Assembly: GCA_023548195.1 (NCBI GenBank) | Contig: JAJHZJ010000496.1 | Coordinates: 10,943,570 to 11,007,569, forward strand | Direction of reading: 5' to 3' | Length of the DNA stretch: 64,000 bases | Source of the DNA: Bettongia penicillata ogilbyi | Lineage: Eukaryota > Chordata > Mammalia > Diprotodontia > Potoroidae | Notes under the pieces: generated by a model | What the model was told of the DNA's origin: nothing | The model's database searches: none | Seen by the model: the letters and a program-made list of their open reading frames with translations, nothing else | Position numbers and translations under genes: made by a program | In this document: piece by piece, positions 1 through 10,875 of the stretch | Position numbering within the stretch: the first letter of the stretch is position 1 | Layout: every line of letters begins with the position of its first letter

Positions 1-1021
1 GCCACTTTGTTTAGAGATGGCCTTCTCCCCCAGGAGTGGCCCTTTCTTAGATCCTTGCCATCTGCCTTCCATCCCAGTTCCTTTGCTCACATTGTGACAC
101 AGGACTGCCCACAGTCCCAGTGCTTACATGCATGTGCACATATACATGTGTGCTGACACAAAGATGTTATCAAAGAGTGGTGTAGGGCCAGAAAAGAGAG
201 CATGTGATAAGAACATGGGAGAGATAACAAGGGCACAGCCTAGTTGGGTCAGTGATACTGGCTAGAGAAAGGTCCTCACTTGTTAGGTGAACAGATGCTT
301 AAAGGTCTTAGGGGAGATGAAGGAGAGGGGCACAGGATGAAAGCATAAAAATGAACTGTGATATGTAAAAGGGAATGCCAGTGTTCATAATGTCTCAGAT
401 GGCACAGATCTACAAAGTACTTTGCACAATTCCCTATTTGTCCCTTTTCCCCATCCTGAGTATACCTGGCTGCCATTACTGGCTCAGGGAATAGTTGGTT
501 ATATTATCATCATATTTGGGGTTTAGGAAGGAGACCCAGCTGAACAGTAGAACTTGGCAGTGGGGTAGATCTGGTGAAAATAGTCTTTGATTCTGTATGT
601 TTTGGAGTAGAGGGAGGAAAGAAGAGTGTTACCTGGCAAGTGGGGGTAGGGGTGGGGATGGAGAGAGGAACAGGAATTGGGGAGGCTTGTTATACCAGGG
701 CAGGGGTTAGCTGGTCTTGGCAGTGGGCTAGCTACATGAGGGCTAGCTCCAAAGGAGAATAGAGAGTAGGGACCTCCCTTCCCACCCCACCCCCCCAAAA
801 AAAAGAGAAAATATGCCTTTAGGATCTTTGCTGAGAATAAAGTCCTGAAGTGCCTAGCAGGTGTAATTAAGTTCATATTCTACTAGCCTAACCCCTCCAG
901 AGTAAGGGTCATAGCCTGGATATCTAAGACTGGACTTAACCTTGGCCTCTCTGCCTCCCAGCAGGCCATCTCTCCACTCTGACACTCAATAAATGCTGAT
1001 TGCTCACTTTCTCGTTTCTAG
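1..1021 (+). other. NDUFB5: NDUFB5 intron 1, 3' part
   Basis: Non-coding sequence leading to the first visible NDUFB5 exon. It ends in a pyrimidine-rich acceptor (ctcgtttctag). A short L2-like tail with 'ctcaataaatgctgattgctc' style wording lies around 980-1010, immediately before the acceptor. The rest holds G/A-rich and C-rich low-complexity patches and no recognisable exon. Exon 1 of the gene must lie to the left of the window. Confidence 0.75.
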
Positions 1022-1110
1022 CCCCAGTTCGACATAGTGGAGGCCATGGGAAGAAAATGTTCATCATAAAGCCTTCTGAATTTTATGACAAGAGATTTTT
1101 GAAGTTAATG
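1022..1110 (+). CDS. NDUFB5: NDUFB5 exon 2 (first exon visible), complex I accessory subunit
   Basis: NDUFB5 (SGDH) is a supernumerary subunit of mitochondrial NADH:ubiquinone oxidoreductase. It has one membrane helix and sits in the distal, ND4-side half of the membrane arm. This exon is 89 nt, bounded by ttctag and gtaagt. After two bases of a split codon it reads [13 protein letters not shown]...[10 protein letters not shown], 29 codons, closely matching the human segment after the presequence (PVRHSG, RPSRFYDRRFLKLL as I recall it). It ends in phase 0. The five visible exons give 147 codons; human NDUFB5 is 189 residues, and 147 is the length expected after its cleavable N-terminal region. 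The protein is conserved without frameshift, so the gene is functional as far as can be seen. The start codon is outside the window. Confidence 0.95.
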
Positions 1111-1514
1111 GTAAGTTTATTTCTGGCATTTTTTTTTACATGAATGTTAAAACTTAGTGCCTGATTTAAATAACTGTATGCTTTGTTTCTCTTAGAATGT
1201 GAGGCGTTTATTTTTTCTTGCTTTACAAGATCCAGAGGCTCTGTACAGAGATCGTGATGCTTCAGTAATTGTTAACACCTCCTTTTAAAAAGGACTCCTG
1301 AGGAACCCTCATTATGAAATAATACAGAATAAATTTCATATTCATATATACTAGAATAATTTAGTGCGATTCCTTTACTTATTCAGTTCCCTTGGTGCAT
1401 CTTAAACAGGATGCTCTTTACAGAGACGTGATTCACTTTTGAAGAACACATCTATTATGAGAAGTGAAATCACACTGGTAGCAGTAATAACAAAAAGAAC
1501 AGGCATTCCATTTG

Positions 1515-1720
1515 ACCATGGTCTAGTATAAAGAAGGCTGAATTTGGAAGTGAGAGATCTAGATTTGAGCCATAGCTCCTCCACTGACTCACAGTGTCGC
1601 CTTGAGCAAATTGCTGAACCAGTCTATGATGGCTTCAGTTTTCTCATCTGTAGGATGAGTTGCTCCACTTATCATGGTATTGTATTGTTATGGGAAGAAA
1701 TAAAACATTTATCTAATTGT
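1515..1720 (+). repeat. MIR-type CORE-SINE
   Basis: Sense MIR pattern: a diverged tRNA-like head, then 'ccttgagcaaattgctgaacc' and 'cttcagttttctcatctgtagg'. Old and diverged copy in NDUFB5 intron 2. Confidence 0.7.
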
Positions 1721-1989
1721 CAACTTTTGCTAATCTAAATGAAAGATCTCATTTAAATTTCCATTGTTTTCAAATGGTCTTTTGCTTTCCAAGATTGTGG
1801 CATTTTAAAATATAGTGTATATACTTCCTGCTTTAAGAAAAATAGCATACTAAGAAATGAATTTAAAAGCTGATAAATTAGGCAGTGATTATTTGCATTA
1901 TAAACATGTTACTTATTATGATATCGGTTATTATATGTAAGAAAGATTCTCTTCAGGTTTTTTTTAAACATGGAAGCAACTTATTCCTT

Positions 1990-2232
1990 GAAGGAGGAAG
2001 GGGTGCAGTGGATAGAGCACCAGGCCTGGAGATAGGAAGACCTGATTTGAAGTCTGCCTTCAGATACTGGCAGTGTGACCCTGGGCAAGTCACTGAACCC
2101 TGTTTACCTCAGTTTCCTCATTTGTAAGGTGAACTGGAGAAGGAAATGACAAACCACTCCAGTATCTTTGCCAAGAAAACCCCAAATGGGGTGATGGAGT
2201 CAGACACGACTGAAACGAGTGAAACGAGCAAT
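1990..2232 (+). mobile_element. tRNA-derived marsupial SINE with RTE/BovB-like tail
   Basis: Near full-length copy (about 240 bp). The head reads 'gtgcagtggatagagcac', followed by a B-box-like region, 'tgggcaagtcactgaaccc', and a 3' tail 'ccaagaaaaccccaaat' then 'gagtcagacacgactgaaac'. The tail resembles the 3' end of BovB/RTE LINEs, the presumed mobilising partner. Four further copies or pieces of this family occur in the window (22565, 29504, 35650, 61195) plus a fragment at 63471. Confidence 0.85.
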
Positions 2233-2239
2233 AAACTTA

Positions 2240-3380
2240 CTGCGTACATGGTAGGATTTCATTTCTGCAATTGTGTTTATAAAACGGTATAAGTTCAGAG
2301 AATTTCCTTATGAGGCTTAATGCAGGATGATGAAAGCTGTGACCATTATACCTCTTAGAGCATCTAGAAGGCCTGGAGGGGCAGTGATAGGTATTCTTGG
2401 AAGAAGGTCCTACCCTGAGGAATCACAAGATTGTTGGAGTGCTGACTTTTCAAGTTTAGAAACATGATGATCTGCTCCGTGAAAGTCGTGATGCCCTTGA
2501 GAGGGTGATACCTGTGCACTTAGGATATTTTCAGGGGATGCTGTGGGGTCTTTGGGAGCTAATTGATGGTTAACATCCTTGACTCTGTTATTCCTAAGAG
2601 CCTAATAATTGACTATCCTTTTCCTTGTCCCTCCCAAAGACCTGACTGCCCTCAGTCATTTCTTTTATCAGGATTCAGTTCTTGTGATTATCTTCTTAAT
2701 AGTAATCACAGTCACAGTAAAGTTCATGGACAGTTTGAGCGCAGGCCCAGTTATAGACTGGGTGTCTGCAGAGCAACTGTGCCCAGTGCTAATGGCCTTT
2801 CACCTGAACTGAGGCTGCCATGGTCTGAATGGTTTAGACCCCAGCGGCCTCTGAAAGTTATCTAATGAAGCCTGGAGGATTTGGGATCAAACAAAAGATT
2901 GCTTAGTCCTCTCTTGCATGGTTTTTTAATGAGTCTTAAAAACATATTTGAATGTACTTGTACAAAAGATTTTAATGGGAGTAAAAATAATGTACTTACC
3001 AAGAATTTTAGCATTTTCCATAGTCAAACACTGTGAATGGTTTGAAAATATAGAGGAGGAAATGGAGCAAAATTTATTTATTTAATTTTTAGATTTGATC
3101 AGCCTCACAGCATGCCTTGCCTGCCCCTGCTTCCGTTGTTCTTCCTGCTTCCTTGATCCTTGCTTGTTTCTGCTGTTTGTGCTGAAGGTCACCTTAAAGC
3201 CAGTGAACGGAAAGCTCAGTCATTGGTGGTTGTTTTTTTTTCACCCGAAGTGGGGGAAATGGGGCTGGTATTGGGGTAGAAGAGGGTCTGATGAAGTTAT
3301 ATGGAAAGATATCAGATAATAAATATAAATATGACCTAGAAATCCATTATGTGATGCATTTTATTTTTTTTATCTTACAG
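2240..3380 (+). other. NDUFB5: NDUFB5 intron 2, remainder
   Basis: Intronic sequence with no recognised element. It includes AT-rich stretches and the acceptor polypyrimidine tract ending tatcttacag before exon 3. Open frames here (for example around 2563-2865) show no codon pattern or homology that I recognise. Confidence 0.6.
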
Positions 3381-3447
3381 AGATTTTATTTATTGTTGAC
3401 TGGGATTCCAGTAGCAGTTGGCATAACACTGGTGAATATATTCATTG
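3381..3447 (+). CDS. NDUFB5: NDUFB5 exon 3 (transmembrane helix)
   Basis: 67-nt exon between ttacag and gtaagc, entered in phase 0. It encodes RFYLLLTGIPVAVGITLVNIFI plus the first base of a Gly codon. This is the single membrane-spanning helix of NDUFB5; human has [23 protein letters not shown] at the same place. Substitutions are conservative and hydrophobic. The split Gly codon is completed by exon 4. Confidence 0.96.
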
Positions 3448-3565
3448 GTAAGCTTAAAAAATGTTTATATATGGATGTTGCAATAAAGAATGTCTTTAGT
3501 ATGATAATTTGAGCTTACACTTGGGAATTAGGTGTAAACAATCAACTCTTAGCTATCTCTATTAC

Positions 3566-3770
3566 TGTAAAGGCAGTGGTGGTGTAGTGGAAGAAATCTG
3601 AATTTGGAGTTAGGTCCTGGGTTCAAATCCCAGCTCTGCTATTCATGTGACCTTGGGCAAGTAAATTATTTAACCTCTTTTTTTTTTGTATTTTATTTGT
3701 ATTTGTTTCTTTTCCTCATTTGTAAAATAAGCCAGGTTGGACTATGAGTGTGTAGGTGTTTTGTGTTCTA
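3566..3770 (+). repeat. MIR-type CORE-SINE
   Basis: Sense copy: 'gtggtgtagtggaagaa', 'cctgggttcaaatcccag' (B box), 'gtgaccttgggcaag', 'tcctcatttgtaaaataa'. A T-rich expansion at 3675-3715 interrupts the middle. In NDUFB5 intron 3. Confidence 0.85.
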
Positions 3771-3774
3771 ATTT

Positions 3775-4404
3775 TTTTGGTCAGTAGGGATAAATGAAAA
3801 GGAGATTGATCTACTTCTCCTCTTTGCCTATTGCTTGGTAGCAAATGTTTTCTTGTATGAGCAGTTTTGTGGTCGTTTAGCAGCCATGGCAAGAGAGAAA
3901 AAGACAGCCTAGTCCCAAAATTTCTGTATCTGTCAACTTAATGAGATCTATTGAAGGATATTGTTTCTGGACAGCTGAGGTGTAGAAGTCAGCATCTGCA
4001 GTCCAGTGTCCACTAGCTGTCCACTCTGCCACATAAACTCACTGGGGAGGCTGCCCCTCCAAAGGCCTTGGGGGGTTGAGATATGCATAAGGTGATAACA
4101 GGTCCTGTTTCTGGAATGTGTCAAAGATGTTTGGTCACTTTTCCTCATTTCCCAGGGCTTCAAGGGCCATGCTTGGTGGATAGGCATAGTGTAGTGTCTC
4201 CAGCCTGCTCCTAGATGTGTGCTTTGGGTCTTTGAGCATTGTAATTGGTGAGTGGGGGTAGGATGAAGAAAAGGACAAGGATTTGAAAAGGGACAGTGAG
4301 GAGAGTGGGAGAGAAGACTCACTGGCTCCAAAGCTTATTCTGGAAATTTATTGGTTGTTTTCTTGAAGCCCAGGGGCTCACTACTGCACCCAGACACCCA
4401 TCAG
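3775..4404 (+). other. NDUFB5: NDUFB5 intron 3, 5' part
   Basis: No recognised gene or repeat. The open frame on the minus strand at 3948-4331 has no recognisable domain and I regard it as chance. Confidence 0.55.
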
Positions 4405-5255
4405 CTCCTAAGTAACTTTTTTTTTCTTCTTTTTTTTTTTTTAACAAAAATTTATTTATTTAACTTTTTACATTCATTTTCACAAAATTTTGGGTTCCAC
4501 ATTTTCTCCCCTTTTATCCCCTTCCCCCACCCCAATACACCGAGCAATCTAATTTTCCCTATCACCAATCTGACCTCTCTTCTGTCATCACTCCCTTCTC
4601 TTTTGTCCTGTAGGGCCTGATGACTTTCCATTCCCCATTAACTGTATTTCTTATTTCCCAGTAGCAACAGCAATTACTGAACAGTTGTTCCTAAAACTTT
4701 GAGTTCCAAATTCTCCCCATCCCTTCCTCCCCACCCATTCCCTTTGGGAAGGCAGGCAATTCAATGTAGGCCCTATCTGTGTAGTTTTGCAAATGACTTC
4801 CATAATAGTCGTGTTGTGTAAGACTAACTGTATTTCCCTCCATCCTATCCTGCCCCCCATTGTTTCTATTCTGTCTTTTGATCCGGTCCCTCCCTCAGTG
4901 TTGACTTCAAATTGCTCCCTCCTCCCATTGCCCTCCCTACCATCATCCCCTCCTTATCTCCTTCTCCCCTACTTTCCTGTATTGTAAGATAGGTTTTCAT
5001 ACCAAAATGAGTGTGCATTTTACTCCTTCCTTTAGTCAAATGTGATGAGGGTAAACTTCTTGTTTTTCTCTCAGCTCTCCTCTTTTTCCCTCTACTAAAA
5101 AGTCTCCTGCTTGCCTCTTGAATGAGATATAATTTACCCCATTCCATTTCACTCTCTTTCCTCCCACTACATTTCTCTCTCACCATTTACCTTAATTTCT
5201 TTTAAGATATGGTCCCATCCTATTCAATTCACTCTGTGCTCTCTGTCTCTATATG

Positions 5256-5300
5256 GGCGTGCATGCGTGTACGTGTGTGTGCGTGTATGTGTGTGTGGTC
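5256..5300. repeat. (TG)n-rich microsatellite
   Basis: Interrupted GT/GCGT run inside the HAL1 3' non-coding region. Confidence 0.8.
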
Positions 5301-5431
5301 TCACCAACTACCCAGATGCTGAAAAATTTTAAGAGTTACAAATATTGTCTTTCCATGTAGGAATGTAAACAGTTCACTTCTGGTAAGTCCCTTATGACTT
5401 CCCTTTGCTGTTTCCTTTTTCATGCTTCTTC

Positions 5432-6533
5432 TCATTCTTGTGTTTGAAAGTCAAATTTTCTTTTCAGCTCTGGTCTTTTCATTAAGAATGCTTGAAAGTC
5501 CTCTGTTTCATTGAAAGACCATATTTTCCCCTGAAATATTATACTCAGTTTTGCTGGGTAGGTGATTCCTGGTTTGAGTCCTAGTTCCTTTGACTTCTGG
5601 AATATCCTATTCCATGCCCTTCGATCCCTTAATGTAGAAGCTGCTAGATCTTGTGTTATCCTGATTGTATTTCCACAATACTGGAATTGTTTCTTTCTAG
5701 CTGCTTGCAATATTTTCTCCTTGACCTGGGAATTCTGGAATTTGGCCACAATGTTCCTAGGAGTTTCTCTTTTTGGATCTCTTTCAGGTGGTGATTGATG
5801 GATTCTTTCAATACTTATTTTGCCCTCTGGTTGTAGAATATCAGGGCAGTTTTTCTCGATAATTTCATGGAAGATGATATCTAGGCTCTTTTTTTGATCA
5901 TGGCTTTCAGGTAGTCCCATAATTTTTAAATTGTCTCTCCTGGATCTATTTTCCAGGTCAGTTGTTTTTCCCATGAGATATTTCACATTCTCTTCCATTT
6001 TTTCATTCTTTTGGTTTTGTTTGGTGATTTCTTGGTTTCTCAGAAAGTCATTAGACTCCATCTGTTCCATTCTAATTTTGAGAGAACTATTCTCTTCAGT
6101 GAGCTTTTGAACCTCTTTTTCCATTTGGCTAATTCTGCTTTTGAAAGCATTCTTCTCCTCATTGGCTTTTTGAACCTCTTTTGCCAATTGAGTGAGCCTA
6201 TTTTTCAAGGTGTTATTTTCTTCAGCATTTTTTTGGGTCCCTTTACCAAGGTATTGACCCATTTTTCATGCTTTTCTTGCATCTCTCTCATTTCTCTTCC
6301 CAGTTTTTCCTCCACCTGTCTAACTTGATTTTCAAAATCCTTTCTGAGCTCTTCCATGGCTTGAGCCCACCGGACATCCCCCTGGGATGTCTGGGATACA
6401 GAGGCCCCGACCTCCACGTCTTTTCCTGATGGTAAGAATAGTTCCTCATCATCAGAATTGAAAGGCGGGAACATCTGGACCCCCCCTCAAAGTAGCTTTC
6501 TATAGTCTTATTTTTCTTCCCTTTTCTAGGCAT
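5432..6533 (-). pseudogene. HAL1 ORF1p (L1 ORF1-like RNA-binding protein), frameshifted
   Basis: ORF1 starts MPRKGKKNKTIESYF at 6533. The frame shifts at a run of seven C (6479-6485 on +), continues as FNSDDEELFLPSGKD down to about 6250, then shifts again near 6245-6262 into an open frame of 276 codons ending at 5432. The order matches L1 ORF1p: a long heptad coiled coil (ANEEKNAF, QKLTEENSSLKIRMEQME), then the RRM entry (LENRSRRDNLKIMGLPES), then the C-terminal domain (TPRNIVAKF, then PGITYPAKLSIIFQGKIWSF). Human L1 ORF1p has PRNI and PAKLSF at the same places. The two frameshifts make this copy non-functional. Confidence 0.88.
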
Positions 6534-7370
6534 TTTCCCAGCCAGTTACTTGACTTCTGAGATTCCTATCCACTCCCGCCTAGATCCGCCCAGCTAGTGC
6601 TTGGGGTCTGAGATTGAAATGGGCTTTCCGTGGCAGGCGCGGCTGCTATTCAATGTGAGCTTAAGTTCTAGTGCTCAGGTTGGGGCATGGCTACCTCCCA
6701 GGCTCAATTCCCTCAGGGGGTTTATGCAGAGACCTTCAGTAATGTGGCGGGTGGGGGCAGGGCCATCTCCCAGGCTCAGTTCGCTCCCGGGGTTTATGCA
6801 GAGACCTTTGGTAATGGCCCTGAACTTCTGCATGCTGGTCTGGGAGTCCTGGGGGCCTTGCTGCTGCCTCTGCTGCTCCCTCCGCCGCTTCCTCCCAAGG
6901 GGGCCCGAGCCACAGAGACACCCTGCTCCCCTCTCAGCCTGCCCAGAAGTCTCTCTCAGAGACCTGTAGCGTCTGTGGGTGGAGGGACCTTCATGGCCAC
7001 CGGAGATTCTGTCCCTGAAGCCTGCTCGGATCCGCTCCTCTGGGGCTGCGGCCAGAGCAGCACAGGAGTGGGCTCCACTTTCCGGAGCGCGACAGACCCC
7101 TGGGGACGGCTCTCCAGGGCTCTCTGGAACAGAAATCTTTTCCACTGTGTTTCTGTGCGCCTTGCAGTGATCCAGAATTTGTGGGGAGTTCTTCTTGCAG
7201 GAAATATATGGGCTGTGGGTTCGGAGCTATCATACATGAGTCTTTCTACTCCGCCATCTGGGCTCCACCCCCTCCCAAGTAACTTTATGGCAAAGCGAAG
7301 AGCAGAGCTGCTCTTTAAGTTTGTTCTTAGCCTAAATTTCTGGCCTAACTCCTCATTCTCCTGAGCCAGT

Positions 7371-7392
7371 GTCTAGAGTCTAGACTCTAGAC
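7371..7392. repeat. 22-bp perfect palindrome
   Basis: Perfect inverted repeat centred on TCTAGA and built from overlapping (A)GTCTAGACT units; it reads the same on both strands for 22 bp. No repeat or gene in the neighbourhood explains it. Confidence 0.85.
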
Positions 7393-7559
7393 TAAGGCCA
7401 TCTGTCAGTGCCAGCCACAGTCATGCAGGCTTTTGGTTCAGAAACCCAACTGGGGTTTCTGGAATCTGACCTGGACCAGCAGACAACCACATGGGGCCAA
7501 AACAAGTCCTAAGGTGTACCAGAGACCTCTAAGGCGCCTTTCAGTTCCAGGTTGTCAGG

Positions 7560-7830
7560 CAGCTCATGGAGCAGGGGGCAGAGCCCTGGGCCTGGAGTCA
7601 GGAGGACCTGGGGTTAAATCTTGTCTTAGAAACTTTACTAGATGTGTGACGCTGGGCCAGTCAGTTACTTAGATGCTGCTTGCCTCAGTTTCCTCATACA
7701 TAAGATGAGGATAATAATAGCACATGTTCAGTAGGGTTGTTGAGAATCAGAAGAGGTTAAATTTGTAAAGCACTTGGCAAACCTCCAAGCACTTATACAG
7801 ATGGTAAAGCTGTTGTTATTATTATTTACA
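7560..7830 (+). repeat. MIR-type CORE-SINE, nearly full
   Basis: Sense copy: 'ctggagtcaggaggacctgg', 'cctcagtttcctcatac', 'gatgaggataataatagcac', 'gggttgttgagaatcag', ending 'gtaaagctgttgttattatt'. Confidence 0.85.
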
Positions 7831-7884
7831 TCTGTTATCCTGTGTTCTTACCATATAATACTTTTTTCCAATATTTGTGGGGGA

Positions 7885-8080
7885 TTTGTGGTGTAAGAGC
7901 GTCAGAGTTAAGGGTGAGAGACCTGGGTTCGGATCTGGACTCTGGCTCTTCATAGCTGGTGACCCTATTAGTCGTTTCACCTTTATGAACCTCAGTTTCC
8001 CTGTTTTAAAATGGAGTTAATATGTGTACTTCCTATCTCACAGGCATGTTCTGAAGAAAATTCTTTAGAAAATTTAAAAT
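7885..8080 (+). repeat. MIR-type CORE-SINE
   Basis: Second sense MIR directly after the previous one: 'gagacctgggttcggatctgg', 'aacctcagtttccctgtttt', 'aaaatggagttaat'. Confidence 0.78.
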
Positions 8081-8084
8081 ACTA

Positions 8085-8575
8085 CAGGGAATCGAGTGTT
8101 GGTTAATACAAGATAGAAAACTCCTCCAGGGTAGGAGTTTCTCATCTAAATACAGACTCTGAGAATCTGTGATGCAGCATTCTTTTAAAATATCAGCTCT
8201 TCCCCTCTCTTTCACCTGTGGTGTCATTGGTAGAGGAAATGTGCTTCTGCAACTTTTCTGCAAATTAGAATCAGAGAAACACCCTCTGTTCCCCCAGGTA
8301 AGATGAGACCTGAGCCAGTGCCTCTCTGTGCCTTTCTGAGTTTAAAAGATTTTAATTTTGGATTTTAAGAACATGGCCCTTGGAGAAGTTAGGTTCTGTT
8401 AACCCTTCCGTGCCAGCATAACCATCTATCACTTTGGGACAAGTGCTCCCACAATTATGAACTAACTCATGGATTATCAAGATTTTGTAGACCTAGAAAA
8501 CAAATATGACTTGACGATGGGTGGTTGTGATAGAATGTTCAAAACACTCACAGAAAGACTCTTATAGTCTCTTCT
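8085..8575 (+). other. NDUFB5: NDUFB5 intron 3, unassigned part
   Basis: No recognised repeat or exon. Confidence 0.5.
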
Positions 8576-8579
8576 GGAG

Positions 8580-9400
8580 GTGTTATTCCATGCCTGATAT
8601 ATGCATATCGGTGCTGAATCCTAGGGGAGATGAAGTTTAATAAGACACATCCTTTGACCTTATGGGAGGAGAGGACACACACACCAGTAACGCCAGTACA
8701 AAATAATTCATATACAGTATTTGCCAAAGGGAGTTATCAGGGAGGGCACTAAGGAGCAGGTGGCGTTTGAAACGGGTAGTAATTCCATAGGTAGGGAAGA
8801 GCCAGGCACATACCAGGCATTTGGAACAGTGAAAAAGCACGCCAGGCAGCTGAAAGTCTTAGGGTGTACGTGAAGAATCTCCAGTCTAGTCTGACTGAAG
8901 CTTAGTGTTTGTGGAAAGGAGCAGGGGCTGGAAGGGGAGCGTGTCCCCAGATAGCAGAAGTATCAGCGTTATGCACTCAGCTACAAGGGGCAATTGAAAG
9001 TTGTGAACAGAGTAGTCACGTGAATAGCTCTCTGCACCAGGCAGATAAATGTGATGTCATAGGCATGGGCTGATTGATGGGGAGAGGGAGCATTCAGGAA
9101 GGAAACCTGTTGGAAGGCTGTGTTCCCAAAGTTCAGGTGGGTGGTAATGAGGCCCTGCCCTCTGATAGCCTGAGAGGATTCAAAAGAATTTCTAAGGTAG
9201 AATCCACTGACTGGTTAATACTATAGTGGGCAAGGTGAGGGAAGAGTAAGAGACACCCCTAGAGCATCCAACCTGGGAGAAGACAGAAGGGAGGGAAGAG
9301 GTGCCACTGAGCTGGTCCATCAGAGTCAAAGACCCTCCTGCTGTGGGGCAGGTCTAAGAAGAAGCAGAACTGCAGGTCATCCCAGGGTGTGAAAGGACAC
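8580..9400 (+). repeat. Long purine-rich interspersed repeat, copy A
   Basis: Diverged copy of a family that recurs in the window. It opens with a 'gtgctgaatcctaggggagatg' type head, then 'gacctta(t)gggagg', 'gccaggcacataccaggcat', and a purine-rich body with 'gggagagggagcattcaggaagg' and 'aatccactgactggttaat'. No open frame, LTR or TIR is apparent. Family name not asserted. Confidence 0.55.
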
Positions 9401-9454
9401 ATGGTGCGTAGGTGCATGTAGGCTACAAGACAGAGAAATGTACACGGGGTGGTA

Positions 9455-9655
9455 CACAGTGAAGAGGGTTGAATGCTTACCTTGGAGTTGGCAAAACCTG
9501 GGTTTGAATTCTACTGAAGATGCTTACGAGCTCGGTGAACACTGACAAATCAGTTCATCTCGCTGAGCCTTAGTTTCCTCATCTCTAAAATGGGGGAAGA
9601 AGGGGAGGACTTGCCTGACATCTAAGGTCTCTTCTAGCTCAAAATCTAGGATATG
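9455..9655 (+). repeat. MIR-type CORE-SINE
   Basis: Sense: 'aaaacctgggtttgaattctac', 'ccttagtttcctcatctcta', 'aaaatgggggaag', 'ctaaggtctcttctagctc'. Confidence 0.85.
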
Positions 9656-9659
9656 GTCA

Positions 9660-10235
9660 TCTGTTTCCATCTATGCCTTTTGAACCAGAAATACTGTAGC
9701 AGGCACTAAGGGCACATCTACTGGATGTAGAGGTGGGCTGTTGATACAGATGCTGCACTGGTGTCCATAGGATATTTAAGAGGTGCAGAGGATGGTCTGC
9801 TGCTCCTGAAGGAGATCCCCTATGGAAGATTTGGGGAAAGAAATAGAAAAGAGGGGCTCAGGATGCAATGAGAAGCAACGAGGTCGTGGAGCTTTGTTCC
9901 TGTGGAAAGGAACAAAGTGATTTGTTACAGCCTTCCTCCGCTCTACGTTTGATAACTTCAGTAAACACTGCACATTTGTGAGAAATTTTGCTAAGGTGTT
10001 TTGTCACAGGGTCTCATCTCATTAAAGCTAAAAATGAAATAATAAATATATCTCCCATTGATGATTTCTGCCCAGACTGACATGAGTCAAAAATTTCAGA
10101 CATATTCATTAGTTACCAAGTAAGGGGAAAGTCTGGCTCTTGAAGCTGCAGCAAGTTGATTCTTGCTCAAAATGGTGAGGAAATAATACTGAGTTTCTGG
10201 TGATGGTGTTAAAAATTTCTTTTGTCTCCTACCAG
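9660..10235 (+). other. NDUFB5: NDUFB5 intron 3, 3' end
   Basis: No element recognised. It ends in a strong polypyrimidine tract and acceptor, ttttgtctcctaccag. Confidence 0.6.
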
Positions 10236-10297
10236 GTGAAGCTGAATTAGCAGAAATCCCAGAAGGCTATGTTCCAGAACACTGGGAGTATTTCAAG
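10236..10297 (+). CDS. NDUFB5: NDUFB5 exon 4
   Basis: 62-nt exon. The first two bases finish the Gly codon from exon 3, then [20 protein letters not shown], 20 codons, ending in phase 0. This is the most conserved block of the protein: human has [20 protein letters not shown]. It follows the membrane helix. The acceptor is ccaccag-type; the donor is AAG|GTTGGT, weaker than the GTAAGT-like donors of the other exons. Confidence 0.97.
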
Positions 10298-10584
10298 GTT
10301 GGTACAGAATCCCACATGGTATAGGGTGTAGTTACTCCAGCTGCTATTTGTTCTGTGAACAGTGATAGTGCAGGGACAGTTCATCCATCTTCCATTCTAG
10401 CTGGCAAAAGAGTCTTCCTATGCACAGGTCTGTTTGTCAGAATATTCCTTCTGAAGGCTCAGAAACCTGGCTTTTAAGGTACTTCATGATCCACAGATAC
10501 AGGCTCCCCCCTTCATGTCCTCAGTGTTCCAGCCGATGGCCAGGCCTCCTTTAGGGTGAGAATTCATTCCCTTCTCATTTCAGT

Positions 10585-10690
10585 AATAACACTTAGCTCC
10601 CAGGGTTCTTGTGGGGATTAAATGAGATAATAGTTTTAAAGTCATTGCAAGTCTTAAGGCAATATAGAAATGCTGGCTGCTGTTATAATT
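10585..10690 (+). repeat. MIR fragment (3' half)
   Basis: 'agggttcttgtggggattaaatgagataat' style core followed by 'tcttaaggcaatatagaaatgctggctgctgttat'. Sense 3' half only. Confidence 0.72.
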
Positions 10691-10875
10691 TTTCTACCTT
10701 TCAGGATCTTTTTCTTAGTTTGGGGGCCACTTCCTTCATGAAGCCTTCCCTTCCTTTCCCCCCTTGTTTCACTCCCGGTACTCTCTCCCTCCTCATAGTT
10801 TCCTAGAGCATTTTGTTCACATGACAAATGACCTTTTTTTTGAGGTCTATACTAAGTGGGGGATGCTCTTTAGAG

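Larger units (their letters stand above)
4419..7271 (-). mobile_element. HAL1 (half-L1) retrotransposon, near full length
   Basis: A 2.85-kb L1-lineage insertion antisense to NDUFB5. Reading the minus strand: a GC-rich 5'UTR starting near a YY1-like 'agatggcgg' (7250-7265), one ORF1 (6533 down to 5432), then about 1 kb of non-coding 3' sequence ending in the T-rich run (poly-A on minus) at 4419-4445. No endonuclease or reverse-transcriptase sequence lies between ORF1 and the 3' end, which defines HAL1 elements. Flanks carry a 14-bp target-site duplication, ctcctaagtaactt (4405-4418) and ctcccaagtaactt (7272-7285), one mismatch. The good TSD and long surviving frame make it the youngest L1-lineage copy here. 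Mobility would need L1 enzymes supplied in trans. Confidence 0.88.

Noticed and set aside
6601..7364. Several 60-225-codon frames on both strands
   Set aside because: They lie in the GC-rich HAL1 5'UTR and have no recognisable domain.
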